Shown here: positions 60,490 through 64,000 of the stretch, piece by piece
How the letters are laid out: every line of letters begins with the position of its first letter
How positions within the stretch are numbered: position 1 is the stretch's first letter
Assembly (NCBI GenBank): GCA_030998225.1
Contig: JAPYXD010000695.1
Location: forward strand, 1,469,001-1,533,000
DNA from: Diplolepis rosae
Lineage: Eukaryota > Arthropoda > Insecta > Hymenoptera > Diplolepididae
Direction: 5' to 3'
DNA: 64,000 bases
The notes under the pieces: model-generated
Seen by the model: only the letters and a program-made list of their open reading frames with translations
Databases searched by the model: none
Told to the model about the DNA's origin: nothing
Made by a program: the position numbers and the translations under genes

Positions 60490-63400
60490 TTATGACACAA
60501 ATGCTATGTAACATTTATGTGATATATGATTGTCTGCTGGGGTTTGGTAAAGCGAGAACGTAGTTCTAATTTGTTCAATTACCGATGAACATATAAGGAT
60601 TTACCTGACAATCATTTAAATTTATATATATGTACTAATAGGGTTCAATTTATACCGCTTTCGAGAAACAGTAGTTTATTTAATAACTTGTGACAGAAAA
60701 AGTCTACCAACAAGACAAAAAGGAACAAATGTCTAGTTCTTTCCGAATCAATTTTTAAATTCAGTTTTATTTAATATATGACAGAATTTTTTATGGGGAG
60801 CCATGACATGAACGTTAATCTTTGCATTGCAAAGTTCACGATTCAAATTTTAATTAATTTAATTTTAATCAGTTAGAGTGAATGTAGTTATTTTAGAAAT
60901 TTAACCATTTGGAAAAAAGGCGGAAAAAGTGATACGTGAATTAACATAAAAAATAAATTGACTTAGAAAAAAATTGTTTGATCCAAACTGTTTCTAGGGT
61001 ATACAAAAATATTGAGTTAATTTAAAAAGTATGATTGATTTTATGAAATATTGATTGATCCAAAGAAATTTTATGGTTGAATCTACTAAATTATGCAATC
61101 TCCAAACAATTATTTGGTTAAAACAACTAAAAATTAATTAATCTTATCTGACAAGTTTACGAAAACTGTTGTTTCACTCGAACAGTTTCTCTAAAATAAC
61201 TAAAAATTTCATATAATTTAATCATATAGATTCTTTGAATTCGATATATTCTAGATTCGTTCGTTCACCTTGTTAATTTTTATTTCCTTTTCGGAAGCCA
61301 CTTTATTCTGGATATACCAAAATAATTCGGTACTATTTAAATATTATGTACACCGAAAAAAAACTAGTAACATTAACCAGTTGAGTTGTTGGCTGACAGG
61401 ATTGCTAGTTTTTCGTGGCTAAATTAACCAGAAATCTAGTTGATTTCACCAGTTTCTTAGACGATTTTACTTCTGTTTTAGTTAACTTTACCAGAATCCA
61501 AAATACTAGAAAAATTGTTGTATTAAATTTAGTACAAATACTATTAGACAAATTTGTATTAGATTTAACATACAAGTGATTATTAAGAATTTGAAACTAC
61601 CTTCAAAATTACCTCTAATTTGTGAAAATGGCATTATCTGATTTTATATTAAAATTTCAAACATTTTCAACAGTGAAACTACATGAGGTCATTTGTATAT
61701 ACAATATATGAAATATAATAAGCACAATTATGAATCTAAACACGCATAAAAGTGTCGATAAAACAAAACATTTTCTAGATTCAAACTTTAAAGAATTTTA
61801 AATCTTTCTGTCTTTGATAACTCGTAGGTCATTAAAACTGGTTGATAGTACTTCAAATAAATTTAATCATCAATATTACTTAATTTTTTTGTTTATTATG
61901 TCAGAAATGTGACGTACAGAGGTAGACTTGAGCTAAAAAAATCACTGAGAAACTCATGTTTGCAATTTTTGCTAAATTACGATTCAATTTAGGGAAAAAC
62001 GTGTCATTGGGAGAGAATTGTTCGCAATGCTATACTAAATTTTAAATTAACTATATTAAAATTTACTATAGAAAATATCGAGCTTTACCATAACCTATAC
62101 TGAAGTTTCATATAATTTTTCAAAACTTTAGTATTTTGTAAAGTGACATGTTTGATAACATGACTGCTATTATATTGACCCAAAATTCACAGAATTTTTG
62201 TTAATTTCTCATTTTTTTTGGTCTTGGGTTATTTTCTTTTTATCTTCTTCTATTAAAATTATCAATGTTATTTATAATAAAAACGCAAAAAATAGAAGGC
62301 AAACGTTTCGGTCACATATCGGGGCCCTCTTCAGTGCCATAAATTAATAGATTAATTCAAAATTTTCATAAAAGATGAAAATGTAAAAGATACTTAAAAT
62401 AAGGATAATCATGAAACTCAAAAACTTATCTCATCTCTTGCAATTCAAAATGAAGAAGTCCAATAAGCAACAACACTGACTGCCAAAAAATTCTAGTCCG
62501 CTAGGGATAATTACCATTGCACCTCGATTTTCCCTGGATTCCCAATATTTTTTAGAATTATCATTATTACAAAAACACATATTGCTATACAAAGTTTCTC
62601 CCTGTTGTTTCCCAAATAACCTACAGAGATATTGAATTTCATATAAAAATCTACATGAAATTCAATAATATTTTTAACAGTGTAGTAATCCCAGTTTTTT
62701 TGTTTGAAAATAACACAAATATTAATGTTGCAAGGCAATTGAAAAATGAAGTATATTTCAGCTTGTATATTTAAAGAAATAAAAGTCCCTGGAAGTCGAC
62801 ACCAATGTAAGATCAAGGAGGTCCCCTCGGTAGAGTTCAGGTGGTTTTACCGGGTGGTGTTTCCCGATTTAAATGACCAGGTATCCCCTTCGAAATTTTA
62901 GTTAAAGCAACTTCTGGATTCTTACTTACCCTTGGCTTGGAGTTTAGAGCTTGGAGGGTTCGAGTACACAAGATATACAGGAGCAAGGAAGATAGAGTAG
63001 GTAGACGAGGAAGAAGTATAAGGAGGCTTTCTTCGACTCGAAAGTCGCGCGTGCCAGCTGCCATGTCGAGGCGTAACCGACATTTCGGCTTCTTTTGCTA
63101 TTGTTGTACAACGCCAAGACTTTTGCCAACGTCTTGGGGACCCTGCGTTTGACCCCCTCGTAACGTCTTAGACTTTAGGGTCTTTTAGGGCGGTTGGCTT
63201 GTGCCTGGGTGGAGTAACGGTTTCCAAACAAGTAAATAGAACTTTCCTCTTATGACGAAAGGATGTGTAGATAAAAGGGGTGAGGGATAACTGAAACTGA
63301 TTGTGAAAACCCTGATATCATAAACATAAAAAGAAACTAGGACTTTTTTCTCTTTTGCAAGTAGACCTTACAGTTGATGGAGTTCGAAACTCATGAGTTG

Positions 63401-64000
63401 AAGAGATGCAGACAACATCTACGGACGACAGCTCGGAGTTTCTCTTTTATTGGCCGCAGGCTACTTTTCGAGGCAGTTATGTAGATACTTCCGCGGCATA
63501 TTGGCAACTCTAGTATCCAGGATTATGTCGTTATTATCCTTGCGCTTTGGATCAAGTCTTATGGCAATATTCCAACGTGTTTCTCGTTTTTGCAGGCTGT
63601 ACTTTTCCCGACGTCGGATCGTCGGGCGCCCAGGATTACTTAATTATATTCAATTGCCAAAGTTCCATCCAATGTCTCCGGAGATGCGCCAGGACGTCGA
63701 AAATCAACGGTAGGTGCCGCTGGAAATAACGGATCCTACGTAATTCTGCGACGGGATAGGTGATTTAGAGAGTGGATGGGTCGAGAAACTTCCTTCAAGG
63801 AACATATTACTATAGCATGGAAAATTTGTTTTGTGCAATCAAAATTGTAAAATTTTCCTAAGAAATCCTAAGAAAGCTGAAAAGATTTCTTTTTGCAATG
63901 AAATCTTTGTATCTTTTTTTACTTATTCATAATTCTTAATTTAAAAAATGACAAATTATCGATGGGTAAATGTATTTTTGTCATTTAAATACAACCATAA

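Larger units (their letters stand above)
56484..64000. other. 5' flank of pros, no gene recognised
   Basis: Apart from the MITE at 58181-58713, the inverted repeat at 60.4 kb and the TTA tract, I see no coding frame, splice pattern or RNA gene. Less AT-rich, non-repetitive patches at about 58.72-59.06 and 62.94-63.75 kb stand out and could be regulatory, which I cannot show. Confidence 0.4.

Noticed and set aside
61346..61510. Another TA-flanked foldback starting TACACCGAAAAAAAACTAG
   Set aside because: The left end resembles the family, but I could not find a convincing inverted right end.

Overview
The window is animal nuclear DNA, AT-rich, intron-bearing and full of short inverted-repeat transposon relics. 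It holds one recognisable protein gene, the insect prospero (pros) homeobox gene on the minus strand. The spliced protein and gene layout fit a holometabolous insect. A hymenopteran is my best guess, but the sequence alone does not settle the order.

Coding layout, transcribed from high to low coordinates: exon 1 (ATG at 49692, to 47203), exon 2 (46230-45754), exon 3 (40958-40804), exon 4 (18856-18712) and exon 5 (18050-17871, stop TAG). Together they give about 1,148 residues: a long low-complexity N-terminal region with nuclear localisation signals and a coiled coil, the conserved segment ending at the exon 1/2 junction, and the C-terminal homeo-prospero domain in exons 3-5. Intron 2 is a minor-spliceosome (U12) AT-AC intron with textbook signals. 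Intron 3 is about 22 kb and cuts the homeodomain. The 5' UTR continues to an acceptor at 50556. A non-coding upstream exon and promoter near 53.5-53.76 kb are possible.

Downstream (1-17870) there is no second gene I can support. A proximal poly(A) signal lies about 300 nt after the stop. Because Drosophila pros makes very long alternative 3' UTRs, much of this stretch may be distal 3' UTR. It contains the most striking unexplained structure in the window: a tandem array of about six RNA-type hairpins (13155-13681). Their stems differ in sequence but remain complementary, and four share the identical 9-nt loop GAGTATCAA.

The introns (18.86-40.80 kb and 40.96-45.75 kb) and the 5' flank (51-64 kb) carry foldback elements: TA-flanked mariner-like MITEs, a hAT-like MITE with target duplication, a 533-bp GC-rich MITE, elements made of AATCAGT words, three copies of a tRNA-like SINE fragment and several long foldback families. 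One foldback ends about 75 nt inside intron 2, where Drosophila prospero has the inner donor of its twintron.
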